Shown here: piece after piece, positions 1-6,505 of the stretch
Layout of the letters: each line of letters starts with the position of its first letter
Numbering within the stretch: position 1 is the first letter of the stretch
NCBI GenBank assembly: GCA_009702305.1
Contig: WLIH01000093.1
Span: 1 to 8,177 of the forward strand
Source: Actinomycetota bacterium
GTDB lineage: Bacteria; Actinomycetota; Actinomycetes; Propionibacteriales; Nocardioidaceae
Length of the DNA: 8,177 nucleotides
Reading direction: 5' to 3'
Position numbers and translations under genes: made by a program
Notes under the pieces: generated by a model
What the model saw: only the letters and a program-made list of their open reading frames with translations
Databases searched by the model: none
What the model was told of the DNA's origin: nothing

Positions 1-1
1 C

Positions 2-1024
2 CACGCCTTCGCCGTTGCGAAGGAGCGCGGCCTCAGCGGCAAGCGGCCCAGCCCGACCGCCATCGCGACGGCCGTCCGCACGGCGCTGGGTCTCGGCGCG
101 ATCGGGCGCCCGCCGGCACCGCCGGCCTCCCAGGCCCGCATCCGCGGACGGCTGCACAGCAAGCTGCGCGACATCCGCTCGATCAGCCACCACTACGACC
201 TCTCCAACGAGTTCTACTCGCTGATCCTCGAGCCCAACATGGCCTACTCCAGCGGCTACCACTCCTCGCCCGAGCAGCCCCTCGAGGAGGCGCAGGCCGC
301 CAAGCTGTCGCTGGTGTGCCGCAAGCTCGGTCTCGAGCCGGGCATGCGGCTGCTCGACATCGGCTGCGGCTGGGGCTCGCTGTCGCTGCACGCCGCCGAG
401 CACTTCGGCGCCCAGGTCACTGGAGTGACGATCGCGGCCGAGCAGAAGAAGTTCATCGACGCCCGGATCGCCGAGCGGGGGTTGCAGGACCGCGTCGAGA
501 TCAAGCTGCTCGACTACCGCGACGCCGTGCCCGCGCCGGGCCAGGAGTACGACGCCGTCTCCTCGATCGAGATGGGCGAGCACGTCGGCCAGGCCAACTA
601 CCCGACGTACGCCTCGGTCCTGCACGACTCGGTGAAGCCGGGCGGCCGCGTGCTGATCCAGCAGATGTCGCGCACCGGCAAGTGGCCCGGCGGTGGACCG
701 TTCATCGAGTCGTTCATCGCCCCCGACATGTACATGCGGCCGGTCGGTGAGACCGTCGCCTTCCTCGAGCGCGGGGGGCTCGAGGTGCGCGACGTGCACG
801 GTCTGCGCGAGCACTACGTGCTGACCGTCGCCGGGTGGCTCGAGCGCTTCGAGGCCAACATCGGGCGGCTCACCGAGCTGGTCGGCGAGGAGGTCGTGCG
901 GGTCTGGCGGCTCTACCTGGTCGGTGGTGCGATGGCCTTCCGCGACGGTCGGATGGGGGTCGACCAGATCCTGATGGTGCGACCCGGCGGCGATCACACG
1001 CTCCCGCTCCTGCGGGACTGGTGA
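2..1024 (+). CDS. Cyclopropane-fatty-acyl-phospholipid synthase family SAM methyltransferase (5' truncated by window edge)
   Basis: This enzyme class transfers a methyl(ene) group from S-adenosylmethionine to the double bond of unsaturated acyl chains in membrane phospholipids, making cyclopropane or methyl-branched chains. The reading frame is open from base 2 and gives 340 residues; the true start lies upstream. Visible family signatures, numbered from base 2, are HHYDLSNEFY (about 63-72), SAM-binding motif I LLDIGCGWG (117-125), the GVTI-EQ stretch (141-148), EMGEHVG (190-196), FIAPDMYMRP (238-247), the HY pair (271-272) before WLERFEANI, and a C-terminal YLVGGAMAFRDGRMGVDQ block (305-322). 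An internal ATG at 239 is not the start, because conserved family sequence continues upstream of it. A DUF1295 gene follows 10 bases later. In actinobacteria such pairs often sit with an FAD-dependent oxidoreductase and a DUF1365 gene; these would be upstream and are not visible. The product could be a cyclopropane or a mid-chain methyl(ene) branch, and the sequence here does not decide which. Confidence 0.92.
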   Translation, partial: HAFAVAKERGLSGKRPSPTAIATAVRTALGLGAIGRPPAPPASQARIRGRLHSKLRDIRSISHHYDLSNEFYSLILEPNMAYSSGYHSSPEQPLEEAQAAKLSLVCRKLGLEPGMRLLDIGCGWGSLSLHAAEHFGAQVTGVTIAAEQKKFIDARIAERGLQDRVEIKLLDYRDAVPAPGQEYDAVSSIEMGEHVGQANYPTYASVLHDSVKPGGRVLIQQMSRTGKWPGGGPFIESFIAPDMYMRPVGETVAFLERGGLEVRDVHGLREHYVLTVAGWLERFEANIGRLTELVGEEVVRVWRLYLVGGAMAFRDGRMGVDQILMVRPGGDHTLPLLRDW

Positions 1025-1034
1025 TCTGCCCCCG

Positions 1035-1856
1035 ATGCTCGCGGACTTCCTGCTCGTCTCCGGCTCCTCGCTGGCGGCCGCCGCTGTCGTGATGACCCTC
1101 GCCGCCCTCTGGGCGCGCGCGGTCTCGCGGGTCGCGGTGGTCGACGTCGCCTGGGGTCTCGGCTTCGTCGCGGTAGCGCTCACGGCTGCGGTCGTGGGCG
1201 GCGCGACGCAGGGTGACGGCCCCCGACGGTGGTTGCTGCTGGCACTGGTCGGGTTGTGGGGACTCCGGCTCGCCTGGCACATCCGCCGTCGGGCGGTCGG
1301 GGCCCACGAGGGCAAGGAGGACCCGCGCTACGAGGCGCTGCTCGGCGGTCCGCTCGCCGAGGTCGGCATGGGTGTCGCCGTGCGCAAGGTGTTCCTGGTC
1401 CAGGGCAGCGTGCTGTGGTTCGTGTCGCTGCCGGTCCAGCTCGGCGCCTCGGTGCCGCTCGAGTGGTCGCCGCTCGTGCTGGTCGGGGTGCTGGTGTGGG
1501 TCGTCGGCGTGGTGTTCGAGACCGTCGGCGACGCCCAGCTGGCGGCGTACAAGGTCGACCCCGACCGCCCGCCGGTGATGGACCGCGGCCTGTGGGGCTG
1601 GACCCGTCATCCGAACTACTTCGGCGACGCCTCCGTGTGGTGGGGGCTGTGGCTGGTCGGCGGGCTCGCCTCCGGCTGGGTGGGGCTGCTCACCGTGCTC
1701 TCACCGATCGCGATGACGTTCTTCCTCGTCAACGCCACCGGCGCCAAGCTCCTCGAACGCACGATGATGCAGCGCCCGGGCTACCCGGAGTACGCCGCCC
1801 GCACCTCGATGTTCTTCCCCCTCCCCCCACGACGCCGAGCCGGCCCGCAGGGATAG
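1035..1856 (+). CDS. DUF1295 integral membrane protein (steroid 5-alpha-reductase / ICMT-like fold)
   Basis: A 273-residue polytopic membrane protein. Hydrophobic segments lie near residues 5-27, 33-55, 66-82, 118-136, 145-163, 200-220 and 219-233. Conserved DUF1295 features are DVAWGLGF (37-44), the loop DPRYEALLGG (96-105), the E162/D166 region, RGLWGWTRHPNYFGD (184-198) followed by WWGLWL, and the C-terminal RPGYPEYAARTSMFFP block (247-262). The NPNYFGD-like and E-R-P-Y motifs are shared with the C-terminal reductase/methyltransferase fold of steroid 5-alpha reductases and isoprenylcysteine carboxyl methyltransferases, which bind NADPH or SAM. The real substrate is unknown. Its position directly after a CFA-synthase-like gene suggests a role in lipid modification, for example reducing or further modifying the altered acyl chain; this is inference. 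The ATG at 1035 is the only sensible start. No Shine-Dalgarno sequence precedes it, so translation is probably coupled to the upstream gene. The last residues (PPRRRAGPQG) form a basic tail. Confidence 0.9.
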   Translation: MLADFLLVSGSSLAAAAVVMTLAALWARAVSRVAVVDVAWGLGFVAVALTAAVVGGATQGDGPRRWLLLALVGLWGLRLAWHIRRRAVGAHEGKEDPRYEALLGGPLAEVGMGVAVRKVFLVQGSVLWFVSLPVQLGASVPLEWSPLVLVGVLVWVVGVVFETVGDAQLAAYKVDPDRPPVMDRGLWGWTRHPNYFGDASVWWGLWLVGGLASGWVGLLTVLSPIAMTFFLVNATGAKLLERTMMQRPGYPEYAARTSMFFPLPPRRRAGPQG

Positions 1857-1868
1857 TCGATGACGGGG

Positions 1869-1898
1869 CTGACCGCGCGTGGGCCGTGGCACTACTGT
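1869..1898 (+). promoter_or_regulatory. Candidate sigma-A-type promoter for the telA-glnXH operon
   Basis: The only real intergenic gap in the window (1857-1944) holds CTGACC at 1869-1874 (4 of 6 matches to TTGACA) and TACTGT at 1893-1898 (fits TANNNT), 18 bases apart. A start site near 1905 would give a leader of about 40 bases before the telA ATG. Matches this short occur by chance in GC-rich DNA. The position ahead of a six-gene co-directional run is the main support. Confidence 0.35.
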
Positions 1899-1933
1899 CG
1901 TCGCCAGGCCCGTCACGCAGGTGGCGGTCGACC

Positions 1934-1939
1934 AGGAGG
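1934..1939 (+). promoter_or_regulatory. Strong Shine-Dalgarno sequence deciding the telA start
   Basis: AGGAGG at 1934-1939 stands 5 bases before the ATG at 1945. It decides for 1945 over the in-frame ATG at 1879, which lacks such a site and would overlap the candidate promoter. It is the best ribosome binding site in the window, as expected for the first gene of an operon. Confidence 0.85.
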
Positions 1940-1944
1940 ACACG

Positions 1945-3204
1945 ATGAGCACCCCCTCGGACCCCACGCCCGACGGCCCCGGCTCCGCCGCCCAGGCGGC
2001 CCCGCTCGCCCCGCCGGAGACGCTGACCCTCACCGCTCCCGAGGCACCGGGTGCGGTCGCGACGACGCAGGCCCCCGCGATGGCGCCGCAGGTCGCACCC
2101 GAGGTGATCCCCGAGCTCGACGCCAAGGTCGACGGCTTCCTGCAGGCCCTCGCCGACGCACCCTCGCGCAGCCCGGAGTTCGCCGCCCAGGCGGAGAACG
2201 TCCGGACCATGGGCGACTCCGACATCCGCAAGGCCGCCGAGACCTCCAACAGGATGCTGAACCAGCCCGTGCGCGCCCTCAAGGAGGGCGGCATCGCCCA
2301 GGGCTCCGAGGTCGGCAAGACGCTGCTCGAGCTGCGCCGCACGATCGAGGACCTCGACCCGAGCGAGGCCACCGGCACCCGCAAGCTGATGGGCTTCCTG
2401 CCCTTCGGCGACAAGGTGCAGGACTACTTCCGCAAGTACCAGTCGTCGCAGTCCCAGCTCAACGCGATCCTGCACAGCCTGCGCAACGGCCAGGACGAGC
2501 TGACCAAGGACAACGTCGCCCTCAACCTGGAGAAGTCCAACCTCTGGTCGGTGATGGGGCGGCTCAACCAGTACGTCTACGTCGCCGAGCGTCTCGACGC
2601 CAAGCTGTCGGCGCGCATCGCCGAGCTCGAGCTGAGCGACCCCGAGGCCGCCAAGGCGCTCTCGCAGGACGTGCTCTTCTACGTCCGCCAGAAGCATCAG
2701 GACCTGCTGACGCAGCTCGCCGTCTCGATCCAGAGCTACCTCGCGATCGACGTGATCATCAAGAACAACATCGAGCTGATCAAGGGCGTCGACCGCGCGT
2801 CGACCACGACCGTCTCCGCGCTGCGCACCGCCGTCATCGTCGCGCAGGCGCTGGGCAACCAGAAGCTCGTGCTCGACCAGGTCACCGCGCTCAACGCCAC
2901 TACGTCCGGGATGATCCAGCGCACGTCCGAGATGCTGCGCGAGAACTCCGCCGCCATCCAGGAGCAGGCCGCCTCGGCGACCATCGGCATGGAGCAGCTC
3001 CAGGCGGCCTTCGCCAACATCTACGCGACGATGGACTCGATCGACGAGTTCAAGCTCAAGGCCCTCGACAACATGGCCGCCACCATCGGCGTGCTCGAGA
3101 CCGAGGTCGAGAAGTCGCGCGAGTACCTCGACCGCGTCAAGGCTCACGACGACCGCAACGCCACGGGATCGCTCGACCTCGGTGGCACCTCGTCGGTGCT
3201 CTGA
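1945..3204 (+). CDS. TelA-family toxic anion resistance protein
   Basis: A 419-residue protein of the TelA/KlaA family (toxic anion resistance, PF05816). Residues 1-55 are a low-complexity Pro/Ala/Thr-rich N-terminus, variable in the family. The rest is almost wholly helical with no membrane segment, so it is probably cytoplasmic. Family hallmarks are GFLPFGDKVQDYFRKYQSSQ (150-169), N-rich helices with LEKSNLWSVMGRLNQYVY (195-212), ALRTAVIVAQALGNQKLVLDQV (292-313), the ATTSGMI-RTSE segment (318-329) and QAASATIGMEQLQ (340-352), followed by a C-terminal coiled coil to about 400. Members were named for tellurite resistance and are also linked to tolerance of envelope-acting antimicrobials; the biochemical activity is not established. 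The gene downstream resembles XpaC. In Bacillus subtilis the TelA homologue yaaN is likewise next to xpaC, which supports a working pair. Here the gene heads an operon that runs into glnX-glnH. Confidence 0.92.
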   Translation: MSTPSDPTPDGPGSAAQAAPLAPPETLTLTAPEAPGAVATTQAPAMAPQVAPEVIPELDAKVDGFLQALADAPSRSPEFAAQAENVRTMGDSDIRKAAETSNRMLNQPVRALKEGGIAQGSEVGKTLLELRRTIEDLDPSEATGTRKLMGFLPFGDKVQDYFRKYQSSQSQLNAILHSLRNGQDELTKDNVALNLEKSNLWSVMGRLNQYVYVAERLDAKLSARIAELELSDPEAAKALSQDVLFYVRQKHQDLLTQLAVSIQSYLAIDVIIKNNIELIKGVDRASTTTVSALRTAVIVAQALGNQKLVLDQVTALNATTSGMIQRTSEMLRENSAAIQEQAASATIGMEQLQAAFANIYATMDSIDEFKLKALDNMAATIGVLETEVEKSREYLDRVKAHDDRNATGSLDLGGTSSVL

Positions 3205-3226
3205 GCAGGTCGGGTCACGGACACAG

Positions 3227-3751
3227 GTGAGCCTGAAGTCATGGTGGGAGGCGCGGCGCCAGCGAGCGGTCGACGCTGCCCTGCCGCCCGTCCCTCCGGC
3301 CCCGACCGAGGCGGACGTCCTCGCGGCGCTGGCGGACCTCGAGGCGGAGCTGCTCGCGCAGAGCGCGCCGGGGGTCGTGACGAGCCGGGTCGCGCGGGTG
3401 GCCGGAGCGGTCCGCGACACGCTGCCCCGGCTGCGGCACCTCGGGATCGGCAGCGAGGAGGCGTACGCCGTCGTGGCGACGGCGATGGACTACCTGCCCG
3501 AGGCGGTCGGCGGCTACCTGCGGCTGCCGCGCGATTGGGCGGACACCCGTCCGATCGACGGCTACAAGACCTCGCTGATGGTGCTGGTCGACCAGCTCGA
3601 GCTGCTGGCGGCGACCATGGACAAGATCCTCGACGCTGCCAACCGTGCCGATGCGCAGGCGCTGATCGCCCACGGCCGCTTCCTGCAGGCGAGGTTCGGG
3701 CAGCCGACCACGGACGCCGGGCCCGGACTGACGATCACCCCGCCGACATGA
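3227..3751 (+). CDS. Small helical protein resembling the C-terminal part of XpaC; TelA partner candidate
   Basis: A 174-residue protein with no signal peptide or membrane segment. Residues 1-25 are a basic then Pro-rich start (MSLKSWWEARRQR). Residues 28-47 are an acidic amphipathic helix. The core (about 56-157) is helical and contains MDYLPEAVGGYLRLPRDWAD (87-106), then a DQLELLAATMDKIL helix (122-135) and AHGRFLQARF (148-157). The DYLPE---YLRLP signature followed by an L-QL helix and a terminal helix with RFL--RF resembles the C-terminal region of XpaC-like proteins (once named for 5-bromo-4-chloroindolyl phosphate hydrolysis), but I judge this by eye and the enzymatic name is doubtful. 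I chose the GTG at 3227, 22 bases after the telA stop. The first ATG in frame (3182) would overlap telA and add an unlikely Arg/Ser-rich leader. No strong ribosome site is visible (GGTCACGG at best), so translation may be coupled to telA. It probably works with TelA. Confidence 0.75.
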   Translation: MSLKSWWEARRQRAVDAALPPVPPAPTEADVLAALADLEAELLAQSAPGVVTSRVARVAGAVRDTLPRLRHLGIGSEEAYAVVATAMDYLPEAVGGYLRLPRDWADTRPIDGYKTSLMVLVDQLELLAATMDKILDAANRADAQALIAHGRFLQARFGQPTTDAGPGLTITPPT

Positions 3752-3761
3752 GAGTCCTGCG

Positions 3762-5228
3762 ATGAGCACCCTGGCCGCCGCCCTCGACACCGTCGCCGAC
3801 GCGGCGCGCTCCGCCGGACTCGACCCGTCCCAGGCCCGCCGGGAAGGCGAGGTGTTCGCTGCTGCCGTGGCGGAGCACGTCATCGCCACCGCTTTCGGCC
3901 CGTGGTGCGAGCAGACCGGACGACCCGCCTCGGCCGAGGAGTTCGCCGAAGCGGCCTCGGCCGGACGGCGCTACCGCTCGGCTCCGACCCCGCTGGTGTC
4001 CCAGCTGCACCTGACCCGCTCGCCCCACGCGACGGCGTACGAGGAGGCCTTGGCCGACGTAGCCACCGCCGCGATCGGGCTCGGCACGCCAGACGAGCGC
4101 ACCGCCGGCATCGCGATGATGGCGATCGCCGCTCAGCGCGGCGGTGCCCCCGCCATGTCGAGCGCCGCCCGCGAGCCCGTGCGCGGCGTCGCCGACCAGC
4201 TGCTCGCGAGCCTCGAGGAGCGCAGTCGCAGCGTGCTGGCCCAGCTCGCCCAGCTGACGCCGCCGCCGGGCGAGGTGGGGCTGGGTCCCAGCGCGGCGTC
4301 GTCTCCCGGCTCGACCGACCGTGAGGGCGTCGCCGCCGCGTCGACGCCTCCTCCCACGGCGACCGAGACGGCCGTCCCCGAGCCCCCGGCCAAGACGCTC
4401 GAGGAGCTGCTGGCCGAGCTCGACGGCCTGGTCGGCCTCGACGACGTCAAGGCTGAGATCCACCGGCAGGCGGCGGTGCTGCGCGTCGAGGGGCTGCGCA
4501 AGCAGGCCGGGCTGGAGCAGCCGACCATCACCCGCCACCTCATCTTCAACGGCAACCCCGGCACCGGCAAGACGACGGTGGCCCGCCTGGTCGCCGGCAT
4601 CTACCGCGCGCTCGGGCTGCTCACCAAGGGTCAGCTCGTCGAGGTCGACCGCTCCGAGCTGGTCGCCGGCTACCTGGGCCAGACCGCGATGAAGACCGCC
4701 GAGGTCGTCGCCTCCGCCGTCGGGGGCGTGCTCTTCATCGACGAGGCCTACTCGCTGGCGGGAGACCAGTACGGCCAGGAGGCGGTCGACACCCTGGTCA
4801 AGGAGATGGAGGACCGGCGCAACGACCTCGTCGTGATCGTCGCGGGCTACCCCGAGCCGATGCAGGTCTTCATCGCCCAGAATCCCGGACTCGAGAGCCG
4901 GTTCCGCACCACCATCGACTTCGCCGACTACACCGACGACGAGCTCGTGGCGATCTTCGCGCGTCTTGCCGGTGGCGCCGACTACGACGCGGGCGACGAC
5001 GTGCTCGCGCGGCTGCGCACCCTGCTCGGCGCGGCGCAGCGCGGGCCGACCTTCGGCAACGGTCGCTACGTCCGCAACATCCTCGAGGCGGCGATCGGTC
5101 GCCACGCGTGGCGGCTGCGCGACATCGCCGAGCCGACCCTGGAGGAGCTGCGCACGTTGCGGCCCGACGATGTCGCCGATCCCCCCGAGGTCGTACCCTT
5201 CGAGACCACCCCCGAGGAGCAGCCATGA
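3762..5228 (+). CDS. CbbX/CfqX-type AAA+ ATPase with long N-terminal extension
   Basis: A 488-residue protein. The C-terminal half (about 212-475) is a single AAA+ module of the CbxX/CfqX family, ring-forming remodellers that include RuBisCO activase CbbX, sporulation protein SpoVK and the ATPase domain of type VII secretion EccA. Visible parts are the LDGLVGLDDVK entry motif (220-230), Walker A GNPGTGKTT (264-272), an aromatic pore loop LVAGYLGQT (300-308, Y304), Walker B VLFIDEA (323-329), a sensor-1 region LVVIVAGY (356-363), the arginine-finger segment NPGLESRF (374-381) and sensor 2 GNGRYVRNI (432-440). All key ATPase residues are present, so it should be active. Residues 1-165 are helical and match nothing I recognise; 166-211 are a Pro/Thr/Ala linker. 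No RuBisCO gene is present, so its client is probably another protein of this operon. The start is 10 bases after the upstream stop, behind a weak GAGAG. The end overlaps glnX by 4 bases. Confidence 0.92.
   Translation: MSTLAAALDTVADAARSAGLDPSQARREGEVFAAAVAEHVIATAFGPWCEQTGRPASAEEFAEAASAGRRYRSAPTPLVSQLHLTRSPHATAYEEALADVATAAIGLGTPDERTAGIAMMAIAAQRGGAPAMSSAAREPVRGVADQLLASLEERSRSVLAQLAQLTPPPGEVGLGPSAASSPGSTDREGVAAASTPPPTATETAVPEPPAKTLEELLAELDGLVGLDDVKAEIHRQAAVLRVEGLRKQAGLEQPTITRHLIFNGNPGTGKTTVARLVAGIYRALGLLTKGQLVEVDRSELVAGYLGQTAMKTAEVVASAVGGVLFIDEAYSLAGDQYGQEAVDTLVKEMEDRRNDLVVIVAGYPEPMQVFIAQNPGLESRFRTTIDFADYTDDELVAIFARLAGGADYDAGDDVLARLRTLLGAAQRGPTFGNGRYVRNILEAAIGRHAWRLRDIAEPTLEELRTLRPDDVADPPEVVPFETTPEEQP
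5214..5219 (+). promoter_or_regulatory. Shine-Dalgarno sequence deciding the glnX start
   Basis: GAGGAG lies 5 bases before the ATG at 5225, inside the last codons of the AAA+ gene. It supports 5225 over the upstream in-frame ATG at 5108, which would give an Arg-rich leader read out of frame through the conserved AAA+ tail. Confidence 0.75.
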
Positions 5229-6505
5229 GCCAGGCCGCCGCGACGCAGTCAGCGCCCGCGCCCTCGACCACGTCCACGTCCACCACCTCGACCGCGATCA
5301 AGCCCGCGGCCCCGGCCCGCGCCACCGAGGACGTCCCACGGCTGCTCAACCGCTGGCAGGTCATCGCCGTCACCGTCTGCGTCCTCTTCGGCGTGGCGAG
5401 CGCCGGCCTCCAGCTGCTGAGCTGGCAGGCCAACCGTGCCGCCGCCGACAACACCGAGCAGCTGGTCCGGGTGCAGGGCATCCAGTCGACCCTCTTCCGC
5501 GCCGATGCCCTCGCGACCAACGCCTTCCTCAACGGCGGCCTCGAGCCTGCCGATCGCCGCCAGGCCTACGACGATGCGATCGACCACGCCTCCCGCGGCA
5601 TCGCCGACGCCGCGGAGGCGCAGCCCGCCGACCGGGCCGCGCTGGCCGAGCTCAACACCCTGCTGACGCAGTACGCCTCGACCATCGAGCTGGCGCGCGC
5701 CAACAACCGCCAAGGCTTCCCCGTGGGCGCGGAGTACCTCCGCACGGCCAGCACCGCCCTGCGCGCCGACGCGCTGCCGATCGTGCAGGCGCTCGTCGAC
5801 GCCAACGCCGCCCGCGCCGAGGACGAGATGGACGGCCAGCGGCCGCTGGTGATGTTGGTGCCCGGGGTGCTCGCGCTGCTGGTGCTCCGACAGATCAGCG
5901 GCGCCATCGCCCGACGCTTCCGGCGACGGGTCAACGTCGGCCTCGCGGCGGCGTTCGCCAGCATCGCGGCGCTGAGTCTGGTCGGGCTCGTGGTCACCTT
6001 CGGCCAGCAGTCCGACAACGACACCCTGCTCGACGGCAGCTACGCCCAGGCGGTCGACGAGGCATCGGCGCGCACCGCCGCCAACGACGCCAAGTCCAAC
6101 GAGAGCCTGCGGCTGATCTCGCGCGGCTCGGGATCGGCGTTCGAGGCCGCGTGGGCCGCGGCGGCCCAGGTCGTCGAGGACACCGCCTCCCCCGACACCC
6201 TGCCCGCATGGCAGGAGTACGCCGACCGCCACGCCGCGCTCGTCGCCCTCGACGACGCCGGCGACTGGGACCGCGCGGTGCGCAACGCCACCACCAGCGG
6301 CGACCAGGGCTCCACCGCTGCGCTCGAGGCCTTCGACGCCCAGGCCCAGGCGGTGGTCGACGACTCCGCGGAGCAGACGACCGAGGAGCTGCGCGCGGGC
6401 AACACCGGCATCCTGGTGCTGGCCCTGATCTCGTTGGCGGTCGGCATCGCCGCCGCCGGACTCGCCACGTGGGGCATCGCCCAGCGCCGCCGGGAGTACG
6501 CATGA
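5225..6505 (+). CDS. glnX: GlnX-like membrane sensor protein with two extracytoplasmic helical domains
   Basis: A 426-residue membrane protein identified mainly by architecture and position directly before glnH. The N-terminus (1-35) is Ser/Thr/Ala/Pro-rich and probably cytoplasmic. Predicted membrane segments are about 44-66, 207-222, 237-259 and 395-418. They bound two outer domains of about 140 residues (67-206 and 260-394), each Ala-rich, helical and like the four-helix-bundle sensors of chemoreceptors. The cytoplasmic loop between TM2 and TM3 is short and basic (RQISGAIARRFRRRVN), and the C-terminal tail is only RRREYA, with no kinase, HAMP or methyl-accepting domain. In mycobacteria and corynebacteria GlnX has this four-TM form and about this length, and passes the state of the amino-acid-binding protein GlnH to the kinase PknG. 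The same role is inferred here. The start overlaps the AAA+ gene stop (ATGA) and the stop overlaps the glnH start (ATGA), so the three are probably translated together. Confidence 0.83.
   Translation: MSQAAATQSAPAPSTTSTSTTSTAIKPAAPARATEDVPRLLNRWQVIAVTVCVLFGVASAGLQLLSWQANRAAADNTEQLVRVQGIQSTLFRADALATNAFLNGGLEPADRRQAYDDAIDHASRGIADAAEAQPADRAALAELNTLLTQYASTIELARANNRQGFPVGAEYLRTASTALRADALPIVQALVDANAARAEDEMDGQRPLVMLVPGVLALLVLRQISGAIARRFRRRVNVGLAAAFASIAALSLVGLVVTFGQQSDNDTLLDGSYAQAVDEASARTAANDAKSNESLRLISRGSGSAFEAAWAAAAQVVEDTASPDTLPAWQEYADRHAALVALDDAGDWDRAVRNATTSGDQGSTAALEAFDAQAQAVVDDSAEQTTEELRAGNTGILVLALISLAVGIAAAGLATWGIAQRRREYA
6492..6496 (+). promoter_or_regulatory. Shine-Dalgarno sequence for glnH inside the end of glnX
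   Basis: GGGAG lies 5 bases before the ATG at 6502. Together with the signal peptide that begins there it fixes the glnH start, even though the same frame stays open for about 1.5 kb upstream. Confidence 0.65.

Noticed and set aside
239..241. ATG at 239 as the start of the methyltransferase gene
   Set aside because: The conserved HHYDLSNEFY motif and other in-frame sequence lie upstream, so the gene is simply cut by the window edge.
1815..1830. C-rich tract at the end of the DUF1295 gene as a possible frameshift or terminator signal
   Set aside because: It encodes the conserved FFPLPP tail in frame, and no stem-loop is adjacent.
1879..1944. Upstream in-frame ATG at 1879 as the telA start
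   Set aside because: It lacks a ribosome site, would add 22 residues unlike the family N-terminus, and would overlap the candidate promoter; AGGAGG sits correctly before 1945.
1860..3230. 456-codon + strand frame overlapping telA in another frame
   Set aside because: Arg/Pro/Gly-rich shadow. The telA frame carries all the family motifs and the Shine-Dalgarno site.
1729..3420. 563-codon open frame on the - strand across the DUF1295 end, telA and the XpaC-like gene
   Set aside because: It mirrors strongly supported + strand genes. Its translation is a monotonous Arg/Gly/Leu/Asp-rich string without domain motifs, typical of antisense frames in GC-rich DNA.
3735..5105. 456-codon open frame on the - strand opposite the AAA+ ATPase
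   Set aside because: It is the complement of conserved Walker A, Walker B and sensor motifs, so it is a compositional shadow with no recognisable protein features.
3762..5228. Assignment of the AAA+ gene as cbbX (RuBisCO activase) or eccA
   Set aside because: The AAA+ module fits the wider CbxX/CfqX family, but no RuBisCO or type VII secretion genes are present and the N-terminal domain is unrecognised, so no specific symbol is justified.
4966..6501. 837-codon + strand frame ending at 7479, read as one large protein
   Set aside because: Only the part from 6502 is GlnH, with its own ribosome site and signal peptide. The upstream part is an out-of-frame reading of the AAA+ tail and glnX.
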